From CAJBLF01 sp964504915 (lineage in GTDB: Bacteria; Patescibacteriota; Gracilibacteria; Absconditabacterales; Absconditicoccaceae), in contig CAZDFH010000001.1 of assembly GCA_964504915.1 (NCBI GenBank), positions 1 through 64,000 of the forward strand: a DNA stretch of 64,000 nucleotides, written 5' to 3'. The notes below the pieces were generated by a model. It was not told where the DNA came from. It did no database searches and saw nothing but the letters and a program-made list of their open reading frames with translations. Below, one piece after another: positions 20,926-33,600 of this stretch; within the stretch, counting starts at the first letter, position 1, and each line of letters starts with the position of its first letter. A program made the position numbers and the translations under genes.

Positions 20926-23900
20926 TTACTGCATGTATTCTGGTATCCAGTCAAAATCTTCATCTCTGTCTACTGTTAACTTTTGTCCCTGCTTTAGAAA
21001 TTCTTTTGCTTTAGCTTTGATGCCATATTCTGTAGGGAGAAAATCTGTCGTTATATTCCTTGGGTTGTTTTGTTGATTTCGTATAGCATATTGTACGTCA
21101 TATGGGGTTATCATTCTTTTGGCTTCTCACGAATAAATACCTCATGTTTCACCTATCGTGTTCTTTAATTCGTCTAGTGTTGTGACTTTATCAAATAGTT
21201 CTTGTCTTCTTTGTTCTGCATATTCTGTCATAGTAGAAACGTCTAATGTTTTCCCTTCTGTCTTAATCCTTTCAATTGCGTATTTTACGCTATTCCAGTC
21301 TAATGTATATAACGCCTTTACCTCATTGGCGAATATGGCGTTGCCCTCTCAGTTTCAGCTATTACTTTTTACTTCTCTTAGCTTTTTCACATTATACTTC
21401 GTGCGCGAAATTATGTTTTTGATCTCTGCCACCTCCATCTTAGATATCCATTCTATATCACGCACCGATACGTTAATAGCTTCGCTCTTAAATAATTCTG
21501 CCTTCTTATTATTTTTCACATCTTCTATGGCGTTGACATCCATTTTGGCTATGTACTCTAAATTTCCAATCTCTATATCAAAGAGGCCTATTTGCTGTAA
21601 CTTGAGGAGTTTACCATCTTTGGTTGCCTGCTCTATGAGTGCTGGATCTGTATGTCTAGCAGATTCTATACTATTCCAAGGGACATATATTCATGCTTCA
21701 GAGAGAGCTCAAAGGATCCCAAGTTTTTCTATTACTGATTCTATTGTGGAGACGTCTGCTTCTGTTGTCGGGGTGGCATTTTTTCCTATTTCCTGATTGC
21801 TATATTTCTCTCTGACTTCAGCGTAATTTTTTCTTATTACATCACCACTGGCATTTTCTGGTAGATATGTAGACTCTCCTGTGACCTTTGTTTTTATTTT
21901 TCCATCTACGATCCATTTCCATGTTCATTTACGAGAGGCATTTTTGGTCAGATTTGGCTCATAGGTCAGCTTATAATTCTTCCCATCTATAGAGATCCCA
22001 TCCTTCCCCCTAATCTTTGCATCAAAAATTTCCACCATATCTAGTAGATTTTTCTGTTCTGAGATGACGACAGGAGTGGCTTCTGAAGCTATAGGCGCTG
22101 AAGCAACCTCATTCACAGAGGTGGAAATTTTAGCTTCTTCAGTGGGAATTTTAGCTTCAGCTTCTTCAGCGGTACGTACATCATTTACCTCTGTCTCGTT
22201 CGCCTTGTATTTTTCTCATGTCTTGACTGCGTCTTGATATTGTTGTGTTGCCTTTTCTATCTGAGCTTCTACTTCTGCAATTTGCTTGTTCACCTGTGAC
22301 AAAGCATCTGCTCTCTCCTGTATTTGTGGCTGGCGTGTCTGTGCTTTTTGGTATTCAGTTGTCTTCGCATCAATCTGTTTCTTGATATCTGCAATAGTCG
22401 ATTCTTTTGTTGCTACACTATTAGCTCTATCCTTCATATATGAAGCCTCTCCGTCCGTAAGAGATCTCCACGTGTCAGTAAGATTCTGTTCTCCAGTGGT
22501 CAGATTAGTTTTTCATCCATTCTGTTCTGCGAAGAACTGTATTCATCATTTATTCTGTAATTCTTTGAATGAAAATACTGTATACGTTTCATTGGCATCT
22601 TTTTTCTTGATCATCAATCAACCATCTTTTGTTTCGCTAGCAATGGTCCATTTTTCTCCATCACGTCGAAAGTTTTTGCCCACCAGCGTTCATTTATTCT
22701 TAGCGAAATATTCATTATTTCTACCAGCATTTGACGACTGTATGTCCTTTATTTCGTTCTCTAGACGTGTTTTTTCTTTTTCTAAAATTTTTATCTGATC
22801 GTTTATTTCTCACGGCTTTTTGGTCGTGGTCAATGTCTCTTTGGCTAGTAGGTCCAAGAATGCTTGCTGTCTTGTCTTGCCTCATGTAGTAGGTGTATTT
22901 TTGAGATCGAAGTTTACTTTCGCATCAGCTAGCTCTTTCATAGATTGGAAATATCTTGGCTCTCCTCACTTTGCATTATCTGGGACAAATTTCATTTTCC
23001 CTTTTTCTATGCCTAGATATCTATATTTCTGACCATCGATAGACACTTTGTTTCCCTTGGTGATGATGGATTCTATATCAGTCACTGAGACCTCTGACGT
23101 TTCTCGTGGCTTGTTTGCTATCACTGCTGAACGAGTTGATTCCAAGGCATGTTTCTTTTCTTGTAACTCCTTTACTTTTTGCTCCAATTCGGTTTGGAGT
23201 TTTTGATTATTTTCTTTTGGGATTGTAAGATTATTGTCTTTACCTGCATCGTTTTTGACTTCGGTGACAAGGACTATATCATCTCAAGCATCTTGGTCTC
23301 CTGTTTTAGTTTCACCTAATATTTCTGCTTCTATAGCTGCTCTATCGCGAAGGAATTGCTCTTGCACTTTCAACAGTTCCTCGAGTACCTTCTTGGATTC
23401 TGGATCCTTTTTATTCTTCAATACATCGATTCTCTCTTGTAAGATTTTTTCTGGTGATTTGTAAGGACTCATCAGCTTATAATCGTCGATTAATTTCAAC
23501 AATTTTCATTTTTTAGTCCCTGCCATTATTTCATTTCTAGCTGATTTGAGCATGGTAGTATATCATTCAGAAATTTGCATATTTATCTTGAGCAATTCTT
23601 CCTGGATAGCAGACAATCTTTTGAGCACTTCTGGACTCGCCTTCTCTCATCATTTCAAAATCTCGAGTGTCTGATTGCCTTCTTTCCCCTGAGTGATTCT
23701 TACCGTACATCATTCTTCTACTTCCAGTCTCTTGAGCTCGATATTTATTTGCTCTGATTTTTTTATGGATTCTTTGATACCATTCTCCACTTTGGTATTG
23801 GCTCTAGCATTAATGATTCTACCCACCAAAGGAGACATCAGCACATTTGAGTACAGCTTCAAACCACCGATAAATGCCATATTGGTAATTATGCTTGCTA

Positions 23901-26900
23901 GTAAATTTTCTGGTTTCACCGCATTAGCTATTTGGTCGCTAAAGGATTGGAGTGCATTATCCATAGTCCCTCATCTTGCTATAGTCATGGCACCTGCCTG
24001 GAAAGGACTTGCTAGGAAATCGTTGAATGCTACAAATCATCCCACTTCACCAAAATAACTTCCAGCGGTCTTTCATCCGAACACCCTCAGCATGGACTTT
24101 GCACCTTCCTTGCTAGCTGCCGATCCTATCTCCCCTGTGGCTGTGCTACTGGCGACACCACTAAACGCGCTAAATACTCCAAACATAGCTACGGTCACTG
24201 CGAGCTCTACTCATTTCTGCATAGCGACCTCTACTGCTGGTCTCATCTTTCCACTCTCATCAATAGCGTCGGCTCATTTCAACATACCATAGACAAAGGG
24301 ATTTATATTTTCATTGTTCTCTTCTCCTTTGATTGCTTCATAGGTACCATGTCCTATCATCTTTACTGCATTCTGTGTCATAAAAAACACACCTCATGCA
24401 ACTACAGCTCCCGATCAATAGCTTGCTCCAACTACTGCGCCAGTGACAGTAATCGCAACTAGCACAGCTATTACATCGATTGCGAATCAGATAGGATCTT
24501 CTTGTATCTGTTTGAGCTTGTCTTCACCGACAGAACGCATTTTTTCTCGCCACGTATCTACGATTACCGCACTTGTTCATCAGTTGATACCTGTATATTT
24601 ACCAAAATCCAACTGAACATTTGAACCAAATGGGCTAGCGATTTTACCTATCTTTTGTATCTGACCAATATTATAATTATTCAATTTGATGATAGTATTT
24701 ACATATTCTTGGTTCAATTCGTCCATCATTTTGCTCATATCCTCTTTCACAAATATATTGACCTCTTTCTTGATTCTTCCGATCTCTGATCCAATCTTTG
24801 CAGACTTCTGATAAGCTTCTATCTGCTTAGCTTTTAGACTATTTATGTTATTAGTATAAGCCTTATATTCACTTGGTGACATATGGCCCGTGTCTTTGGT
24901 CGCATAAGTTAGTTCTGACCTAGCTTTTTGCCACTCACGATCAGCAACACTTTTTTCTCCTTCTTGATTGGCAATTCGCTTTTGATAGAAATTTATTGTA
25001 TTTTGTGCAGCACTGACTTTACTATCGCGTAATGCCAAAAATTCTCTGGTCGTAGCATTATCTACATCAGGAAACATACATTTTCTTCTCATCAATATAC
25101 TTTTGGTGGTTGCCACATATTGTTCTGTCTTTCTTCGTTCTCCAAAGATTTTTTTGATATCATTGATATGTGCTTTGAAATATTTTGCATCAGCTGCATT
25201 GGTATAAAATTTATTTATCTCGCTATCAGTAGGGTCTTTGAGCTCATCTCGACTATACTTATTAGCTTCATACAATTTCATCACCATATCATCTCGCATC
25301 GCTGGATTTTTTTTATCATGGAATGGTTGTAATATCGCCGTGCTATACATGTCGAATAACTGTTGTAGTGGACTTCCCTTGATATCATTTCATTGGTGTC
25401 TGATAATGAAGCTCATTACTCCGTCAGTAGTACTTCGATTTTTCATAAATCATTCTATATTGCCTTCGTATTTGTCTGATATAAATTGCACTAATGCCTT
25501 AGTGATGCAAGCAACCCCCTCGGCTGTTTCTTTCCCCGCCAATGCTCCAAGATTTAGTTTGCCCGATTCGAATTCAGGCTGAGATAGTTTGTTGTATATG
25601 TCTACTATCGCGCGATTTTCTTGGTACTCTGCTTCTTTGGCTTTCTTTTTTTTATCAAGCACTGTCAGAGAAATATTTTCTGTTGCTGTGGCTGAAGGAT
25701 CTACTTTGTAGTATTCTACTATGAGGGTCTGGAGATTGTTGGCTATAAGTGCCTTGTCTGCATCATTGTCATACTGTGATGGTAGATCAAAATAGTCTTT
25801 GATATTTTCTTTGGAGATGAGTCAGCACCCTGATAATGTAGGAAATTTTTTGAGTGTCTTGAGCCCAAAGTCCTTGAGATTTTTGGTATAATCTTCTGTT
25901 TTATTCTCCGTATGTTTGAGTACTCGATTTGCTTTTTCCGTATCTAAATGACTAAGTAACGTCGGCGATTGTTCTTTATCAACTTTAATATTCTGCCCTT
26001 TGATAAGCACAAGGTAGAGATTTAGTACAGCAATCCAGTTAGCATCGACCTTGTCTGGTTTTGCAATATATGTTGGGATGATTTTGTCATGGAGCTCAGT
26101 CAATGCAGTGGTCAAGCTTTTTGCCAGTGCTTCGTTTTTTTTCTTCCCCATTCATGCTTTGACATCTAGCCAGTCCTCTGGAGAAAATTCCTTTATGGCG
26201 ATAAGTATATCTTGTTCATCTATTGTACCATTTCCATTTATATCAATAGCATTTATCTTCTGATGCCTCTTGTCTAAGACATTATATGTAGACGTAATGT
26301 ATGTAGCAAATTTTTCCTGCGTCAGTAGGTCATCCAAGACGGTCGTCAGATCAATAACCTCGGATAGCATCACTCCTTCTTCTGTGAAAGTAATTGTCAT
26401 TGTATTGTTCGTCGCCTCAAGAGTGACTGTACGTCAATCCGCCTTGGGCAATGTAGAAACTAACTCCTGTACCTTTGCTTGTTTATCTGCTAGTCTAGAG
26501 GTCTCGATGAAACTTTGGACAACAGCTTTTGTGAGTGCTCATTCAACAATAGGAGCTGAAATTCATGTACTCAATCTTTTATATAGTAATGCACTATTCT
26601 CATAAGTAATCTTTTCAGTATCGGGAGCATAGATTTTCTCATTGATCAATTCTTGCTGAAAGAATGTGAATCTATCCTGATTGGTAAGTGTGTTGATATA
26701 TCTCTGCTTAAGATCTTGTGTATACTCTGAAGGCATAGATGGTTGGATGACACCAGTGTGATCTTTTTTGAGTAAGGTAATATCATACAATTGCAACAAT
26801 TTCTCTTCTGTTGGGTTTGGGACAGAATTATTTTTTGCAAGATTTTCAAAAATATTTTTTACTGCACTCGTCAATGAATCGGTATATGTCTTCATCAGCT

Positions 26901-27066
26901 CAGTCTTTTTCTCCTCCTCTAGCTGAGTGACAAGATCGTTTATTCTATGCTCCTTCCCTGCCTTATCAAAAAATCCATCATCCAATGCTTTTTTGATTTC
27001 TCCTATCTCGACTTGATTATTCTTGTCAATTTGCTTGTCAATTTTTTTTAAAATGTTTTCAACCAT
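20926..27066 (-). CDS. Giant 2046-aa protein of unknown function
   Basis: A single frame of 2047 codons with dozens of UGA codons and no UAA or UAG inside (I checked every gap between UGA-bounded pieces). No signal peptide. Residues 1-250 are charged and helical. Near residue 275 is an EF-hand-like loop DINGNGTIDEQD. The region around residues 860-1070 is hydrophobic and rich in Gly/Ala (GAVVGASYGSGAVVAGG, GEIGSAASKEG), suggesting membrane insertion. The rest is coiled-coil-like, with scattered modules of the type KVSIDGQKYRYLGIEKGK (near residues 1345 and 1692) that look like degenerate repeats. It begins 7 bp after a 93-aa gene. Possible roles (adhesin, effector, envelope protein) are guesses. 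Confidence 0.85.
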
Positions 27067-27073
27067 GGGAATA

Positions 27074-27355
27074 TTAGATAGTATCTAAAAGATTTTCTAC
27101 TGACTCCTCATCTTGGAGTTGCTCGGTATCTTCTTGTTTTTTTAGCTTCTTGACGAGTGCCAATCCCTTCTCTAATTTTTCCTTGTCTCCTGTGTTTTTT
27201 ATCTCCTTGATGGAACTAGCAAAAATATGAATCAATCAGTCGATGGTTTTGTCATCGATGTATTGACTCTCTACTAATGCCAAAAGACCCTCTGCCAGAT
27301 TTCGGTAAGGCTTTAATTTTGTAAGGATAGTGATGATGAGTTGTTTCTTATCCAT
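27074..27355 (-). CDS. Unknown 93-aa helical protein, first gene of giant-protein operon
   Basis: Starts MDKKQLIITILTKLKPYRN. It is predicted fully helical, with leucine spacing compatible with a coiled coil and a Lys/Glu-rich C-terminal half ending VENLLDTI. One UGA (Gly) in KTIDGLIHIF. Its TAA is 7 bp before the ATG of the giant gene, so translation is probably coupled. Confidence 0.7.
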
Positions 27356-27579
27356 AATATACGTGTACAAGATAAACATCTTAATTATATGCAATTACCC
27401 TCATTTTATAAAAAATAAGGGTGAAAATCCTTTTTTCCCTATTGCCATATTTCTATATTGTTATATAATATGTTATATATACGTCCGTCTTTCTATACTC
27501 CAACCTCACGAATATTTTATGCTTGATAATTTTATTTTTTTGTGTACTAGTAGATAATAGATAGAGATTTCTTTCTATG

Positions 27580-27634
27580 AAGATTCCGGCCTGCCTGCCG
27601 GTAGGCAAGTTGCAAATCGGGGCACCGGAATGAC
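27580..27634. repeat. Palindromic CCTGCCTGCCGGTAGGCA element
   Basis: The core CCTGCCTGCCGGTAGGCA is flanked by ATTCCGG and CCGGAAT, giving a nested inverted repeat. GC-rich against an AT-rich background. Related cores occur at 28606-28626 and 47286-47311. The rest of the gap 27356-27654 is AT-rich with no gene seen. Confidence 0.55.
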
Positions 27635-27654
27635 TTTATAAACTCATTAACGTC

Positions 27655-27831
27655 ATGTTTGAACAATATGAGAAAAAAATAAATAAAATCCTCCTAAATT
27701 TCATTATCTGAGGATCATATATGGGTGATTATGGCCAGCAGTTCGCTGAGCGCATAAGGACTTTTGTCATTGATGCCTATCATCATTTACTTGAGCAGTG
27801 GGGAAAAGTGAAAGCATGGTATAGAGATTAA
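27655..27831 (+). CDS. Possible 58-aa protein
   Basis: Starts MFEQYEKKINKILLNFIIGG, with one UGA, and ends KVKAWYRD then TAA. Amphipathic and charged. It precedes the 230-aa gene on the same strand by 65 bp. Coding is plausible but short. Confidence 0.45.
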
Positions 27832-27896
27832 AATGAATTTTGAATTTTTAATTCAGCCATATAACACTCTACACTCTTAACTCTTATTACACCATC

Positions 27897-28589
27897 ATGT
27901 CCCAACTCCGTGAACACGTTATTCTCCTGCAGTCGTACTACAGATTTTTGCTACTGGGGAAATATATCGAGCATCAGATCCAGCAGAAGAGTTTTATTTT
28001 GCCCAAGAACAAAGACAAGGCCAAAGAAAGTGCCAAAGTTAAGGTGAAAACTGGTGAAAAATCTAAGTTTGAAATCAATACGCCATATGTAGAAAAGATG
28101 TTGCAAGACATTGCTAATAATCCTGATCAGAAAAATATTTTTGGTTACCTGATAGAGATGAGTGCAATCAAATGAATTGTCAGTGTCACGAGAGAGCTTA
28201 TAGAAAACAATAAAGCGTTTGCTACATTTTTGCAAAAGAGATTAGGTGAATCGTTTTTTGATTTTGATCAGATTGTGAGATTGATTAGAAATATTTTTTC
28301 TCATTCACTGACGCCGACATTGACGATCAAGATGGATGATTTTGTGAAACAAAAAGATTATCTCTCGCATGAGAAGACAACGAAATTACATTTCTTGATG
28401 AAATATAGTGAACATTTCAAAGAGCGAAAAGGCAGTCCAGACTACCACGTAGACATCGCCATTGATTTTAGTAAGATCAAAGAAGGACAATCGTTCTTCG
28501 ATTATATCAGCATGCATCAATGTTATTTGCTCTGTGAATTTTGTTACAATGTTTCAGAAATTTTTAGAAAAGAAAAGAAAATTATCTAA
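27897..28589 (+). CDS. Unknown 230-aa protein
   Basis: Starts MSQLREHVILLQSYYRFLL. A Lys/Glu-rich linker (residues 40-60) separates an N-terminal helical part from a larger domain with RELIENNKAFATFLQKRLG and IVRLIRNIFSHSLTP. One UGA (Gly) at bases 28173-28175 joins the two halves. The RNIFSH motif recalls helical RNase-toxin or HEPN-type proteins, but I would not assign it on that alone. Ends in TAA. Confidence 0.65.
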
Positions 28590-28725
28590 GAAAAAATTTA
28601 CGAACCCGCCTGCTGGCGTGCAGGTTTACAAATATTCAAATTTACGAAACAATGTTTGAATTTTAAAATTTTTAAATTTGAAAATTGTTTTGGTAATTAG
28701 TACATTTGAAAAGTATTGGAACATT

Positions 28726-29730
28726 CTACCTATATTGCTCTGATGTGGCGATAATTTTTTTCATGGTTTCTACACATTGGATAGGATACTCCCCCACTGC
28801 CGTCTCTCATGAGAGCATTAAGTAGTCTGCTCATTCTACGACAGCATAGAAAATATCATTCACTTCGGCTCTTGTAGGTGTGGAATTGTGAATCATAGAT
28901 TCTAATATTTCTGTAGCAACGATTACTTTCTTTTGCTGTTCTTTCGTTGCTCTCATAATCTGTAATTGGTAGATAGGAAGATTCTCTATCGGAAGCTCTG
29001 TTCCCAAGTCACCTCTTGCTACCATCACGATATCACTCGCTTGTGCGATGGATGAGATATTTTGTAGTCCTTCTTCATTTTCTATTTTGCAAATAGTCTT
29101 AATATGTTCTCCGTTGTGAGTATCCAAAAATGTTCTCAGCTCTTGCATATCTGCCGCCGACCTAACGAAACTTAATGCTACATGATCGAAACCTAAATGA
29201 ATAGCATCCAATACATCTTGTTTATCTTTGTCGGTGAAGCTTGGTAATTGGATATGCACACCTGGCAAGTTAATATGTCTTCTCGATCCGACGACGAAAT
29301 CATTCTGCGCTTGGACCAGTACGAAATCTTTTCCCTTTTCCAATACTTTGACTTTAAATAATCCTGCATCGATCTTGATAATGCCACCCACGTGAACGTC
29401 ATCAGGTAAAGACGGATAGTCGCATACCAAAGATTTTGGTTCAGTATGTGTGTTTGTGACAAAGATTTTAAACTCATCTCCTTTGATATAAGCAATTTTC
29501 TCTGTTAATGTGCCAGTCCTCACACCCGGTCATTCAACATCTGCTAATAAGTGGATTTTGATACCCAGCTCTTTTTCTATGTCGCGAATATCTGCAACGG
29601 CCTTGTTTGCTGTCTCTTTATTCTCGTGTGCAAAGTTGAAACGAAATATACTGACTCCTGCATTGTGCAGTTGCTGTATCATCGTTTTGTTTGCGCTCGC
29701 TGGTCAGAGTGTTGCGATAATTCAGGTCAT
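28726..29730 (-). CDS. pyk: Pyruvate kinase, short form without C-terminal domain
   Basis: Last step of glycolysis, phosphoenolpyruvate to pyruvate with ATP formation. 334 aa. Starts MTGIIATLGPASANKTM; then RFNFAHEN (family RlNfSHg), LLADVEGPGVRTG, the B domain, FVRSAADM, TICKIENEEG with the catalytic lysine, MVARGDLGTELP, TPTRAEVND and LSGETAVGEYP. It stops soon after the barrel (TMKKIIATSEQYR), so the roughly 130-residue C-terminal regulatory domain of standard enzymes is missing. Several key glycines are UGA. Confidence 0.93.
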
Positions 29731-29752
29731 CTAAAATAGCCAAGAAATAAAA

Positions 29753-31963
29753 TTATGCAAATTGTTGTTCTAGTTTTTCTACGTCATCTTTATCTTTTTG
29801 CGTATAATGTGGCTCTATCCATTTCATAGTCTCACGATATCGACGAAGTGAATGCATGCCAGTGCTCTTACCCACTTCCTCATCCACATCACGATTTGCT
29901 TGCATACATGCATTGATAGTTTTCAATCTGTTGATATCAAATCATTGTTCAGCTTCGCTATATCATTGTTCTACAGAATTGAATATTGATTGTCAGAGGA
30001 ATAATGATCGACTATTTGGATAATTATCATTAGCTCATTGCTTTTTATCTTCTTGCATTTTTTCATTATTGAAGAGATCCCAGAGTACTTTATTCTTCGT
30101 ATCTGTATATTGAGTCTGCTCTCTTGGTTTCCATCCCGTGATATTGTTTTGGAACGTCTTTAACTCGGTCATTAGTGTCCTCATATCATCTATAGTTAAC
30201 TTATCAATTCCCTGATCCATCTTCTGATAAAATGCATATTGATTGGGGTAGGTAGTTTTGTTGAGCTGCATATTAGCAGTTCATGTCAATTGTTGTATCT
30301 CATGATACAGCATGTTTTTGTTGATACTTCTCTGGAGTGCATTTTGTGCTACAAGGACATCTTTGGGATATGTCTTTGTCTCAAGTTGTGTCGCCAGGAG
30401 GGAAGTAAACTCTCACAATGAACCTGATGCACTAAGTAAGTCTGCAAAAGGCAGTGTATGCTTTGCATCTAAGATAAATCACTGCATATCTGGAAATTGC
30501 CCGATCAATTTTTCTTCTTCTGTACCTAATGTAATGATGTCTACCCCAGCCTTTTTGTTGATAGCATCTTGGACGTATACGTTTCCTTTCGTATCGAAAG
30601 AGAGGTGTATCTTTTGCCCATTGATAGTACATCAGATAGCGAATCTTTGATTACTATTGAATATTACTCATTCTTTCTCATCTATGGTTAATTCTTTTAG
30701 AAAATTTTCTTGATTGTCTCCATAGGTCACATTGAGATATGAATTTAGAATAGGCATTACCTTTATGAGTGCATATTTTTTGATAGTCACATTAGTGATC
30801 GTAGTAAGCTCTTTTTGCATGGTTGGTATCTGTGCATCGATCATATGATCCACTTTCTGCTTGAGCCCCTGCAGTTCCTTCTGATGTTTGGTTCACAGGC
30901 TAGAAATATCAGTAGCTGTTTTTCCCATGAGATATGCTATACACACGTCCTGTTTATCTGCTGGCATGTCACGCAACAGTGCCATTAGAGATGTTTTATT
31001 TTGTGTGAAAAAAATTTTCTCTACAAATTTTCTCATACCTATTGCATCATCAAATTCTTCTATCGCTGTATCTCCTATCTGCTGATCAAAATATCACTTT
31101 CGCGTAGCTGAAGTCGGATCTATATTTTGGATATTGGTAAATAGCTTATTTAGTCCCACATCAACGTTTCTGTCCCCATCCAAAGACCTCATTTGTAGAT
31201 CTTGAATATATTCTTCTATCTCAAAATCTATTCCGAGATATAATTTCATGTCTTTAAAATCTTTGATCAATGCATCCAGATCATGTATACCTGCAGCATT
31301 TAATTCGCTCTTATGACTTTCAGCAATCTGCAAGAAGTATTGGTTTTGATAGAACTCTTCAATCTGAGCATCATCAAATCCGTATGCTTTCAAGTGTTCT
31401 CCTATTTGTGGATGCTGATTTTTGAAATCCTTATATGCATCTCACTCTGTCCATCATTCTTGCAACCAACCGTGTGTATAAAATACCTTCTGGATGTGTG
31501 AATCTGTCCTCTTACTCGTGACTCTTTCTCCCGTTGCTATGATGACTGCACATGAGTTTACACAATCATTTTCCTCATTAGTCAACGTTTTCTCGGCTCC
31601 AAGGTTCCCTCATTCTCCTGTCCCATAATAATTGAGTTCAGCATATTTTTTTAGCAATCTCTCACGTGCATTTTTGACGTCTTCTGACGAACCTTTACTG
31701 ACGAGCAATCTTTTCTTGTCTGTCATATACTGTTCTTCTACTATCTTGTGCGTCTGATCCTGCTCTCACTTAGTAAGCTTACTATAGGTAGTCAACTTTT
31801 GTAATTGGAAAAATCAGTTCTCCTTTTCTGGTGCATAGGTAGGCACTTTTCTCTCAGCATGCGACTCTGTACGTTCCTCTCTCTTATAGTGAGGTTCTAA
31901 TTCGTTGAGTGCTGATGTCGCAGGCAATGTCTCGATAGATTTTGGTGGCATAGCAGTCCACAT
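29753..31963 (-). CDS. Unknown 736-aa protein
   Basis: One frame with many UGA codons and no true stop inside. Starts MWTAMPPKSIETLPATSALN; no signal peptide or clear membrane segment. Mostly helical and charged. A block with two cysteines (EENDCVNSCAVIATGERV) lies near residue 135. Ends DVEKLEQQFA then TAA. It lies 23 bp downstream of deoA's direction of travel start-to-end order (deoA follows it), so the two may be co-transcribed. No family recognised. Confidence 0.75.
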
Positions 31964-31986
31964 TACGAATAAAACAAGCAATTCAA

Positions 31987-33498
31987 TTATTTAATTTTGT
32001 ATATTTCTTTCTCTTTCAAAAACTGCATTGCTAGATCAATTTTATTCTCCTCATCAGCGTAAATAGTGAATAATTTTTCTCATTTCTTGACTTGCGCGCC
32101 AAGCTTGTGATGAAGATACACTCCTGCCTTGAGATCTAGTGGCGCACCGAGTGTCCTTGCTAGAACGTTTAATACTTTCATATCAATATCGACTACTTTG
32201 CCTGTCTTGGGAACTAAGATATCTTTGCTATGCTCAGCTAAGACTAATTTTTCTGATACCACATGAGGATCTCCGTGCTGAGCAGAGATAATTTTTTTCA
32301 TCATCTTCCATGCTTCTCATGAGACCAATTGTCCATATGCTAATTTCTTAGCTTCTTTGCCCTGAGCGAGACCGACCATTTCGATAATCTTGACACAAAG
32401 ATGTAATGCCTTCTCTTCTAAATCTGTTGGTCTATCTGGGTGTTGTTGTAAAACACGTAAAACTTCTCTGACCTGAAGAACAGCTCCGATTCCAGCTCCG
32501 ATAGGCTGTAACGCATCCGTGATCTCTACGTGAACTTTCATTCAGAGTTTTTTGCCTACATATTCGTATCTTTTTTTGAGTCGTTTAGCAGTTTTCATAT
32601 CAGGTACTTTGGCAGTCGGTCATACGGGAATATCTATCAGAGAATGATTGATTCCCATAGCATATTTCTTGGCCATGATACTAACGATAGTCCTTGGATA
32701 GGATTGCATAGATAATGGATAAGCTACTTTGATTAATTTTTCATCAGCTGGTGCTAAATCTAATCCACCACCTCGTACAAGACAGGTATTATTTTTTTTG
32801 ACTAATGCTTCGATTTCTTTCTTGGTAAATGAAATATCCATCAAGACGCTGACACACTCCCCTGTCGCTGCCGGTGTTGTAATCGCCTTGGAGAATGTCT
32901 TTGGCATTTTGATGCCTAATGATGCAAGTAGTGGTATCATAATCATCGTGGTTTCATTTCAAGGAACTCAACCCATACAATGTTTGTCTGCTACTACACC
33001 ATTTCGATGAAGCATTTCACCAGCTTCTGCCATAGCTTTTGCCATTCGATACATTTCCTGATCAGTAGAATCACGGAAAAATCCAAGCGCTGAGAAATAG
33101 GTAATCAAGGTATCAGTGAAACGATTGGTAGAAATATCTTTCATGATCAACTCAATATCTTTTTGCGTAAATTTCGTTTTTCTATCTCATTTCATCACTC
33201 TCTTGAGTGCTTCCAATGCTGCAGATGTTGTCTGTGTAAAACTTATCTGTACGCGTTCGCCACTTTTCATAGCATACTTGTCAGCGACATCTTTTGGGAT
33301 ACCCACTTCATAGGTATCTATATATCTGTGGGTTAAATTTGCATCTAACACATATTCTTTACCCTTATAAATAAGAGAAACTTTGTCCATGGCAGTAATA
33401 CCATATTCTATGGCCTGACCTTCATTGAGCCAAATAGTAAGTTCTTCTCCTTCATGGAAATCAACTACTTTGGTGACTGCATGGAATACATTGTTCAT
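31987..33498 (-). CDS. deoA: AMP phosphorylase (archaeal-type DeoA)
   Basis: Converts AMP and phosphate to adenine and ribose-1,5-bisphosphate. 503 aa, the length of archaeal AMP phosphorylases rather than the 430-440 aa of thymidine phosphorylase; the extra 85 residues are the N-terminal domain starting MNNVFHAVTKVVDFHEGEEL. Conserved blocks: TPAATGECVSVLMD, NTCLVRGGGLDLAPADEKLI, SIMAKKYAMGINHSLIDIPVG, QPIGAGIGAVLQVREV. The C-terminal tail is read through a UGA to TAA. It is first of the three AMP-pathway enzymes in this region. Confidence 0.9.
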
Positions 33499-33533
33499 AT
33501 ATTGAGTGGTGAAGTGTTAAAATGATTCTTTTA

Positions 33534-33600
33534 GACGTAAGACATGAGACGTAAGATATAAGACAAATAAATCTTGATACTTATGTCTTGATACTTATGT
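33534..33600. repeat. GACGTAAGACATGAGACGTAAG micro-repeat tract
   Basis: Imperfect tandem GACATAAG/GACGTAAG units and TTGATACTTATGTC units fill the gap between the RuBisCO and AMP phosphorylase genes. Related to 10472-10512. Confidence 0.6.

Noticed and set aside
26215..26260. A dockerin domain in the giant protein
   Set aside because: Only one EF-hand-like loop is visible. A dockerin needs a duplicated pair, and no cohesin is present in the window.
20926..27066. A row of short minus-strand genes or a decayed pseudogene
   Set aside because: All pieces lie in one frame and are separated only by UGA. I found no UAA or UAG in any of the gaps, so it is one intact gene in this code.
27897..28589. 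A HEPN toxin of a toxin-antitoxin pair with the 58-aa gene
   Set aside because: The RNIFSH stretch is suggestive, but the RX4-6H signature is weak and the small upstream gene has no antitoxin feature, so I did not claim it.
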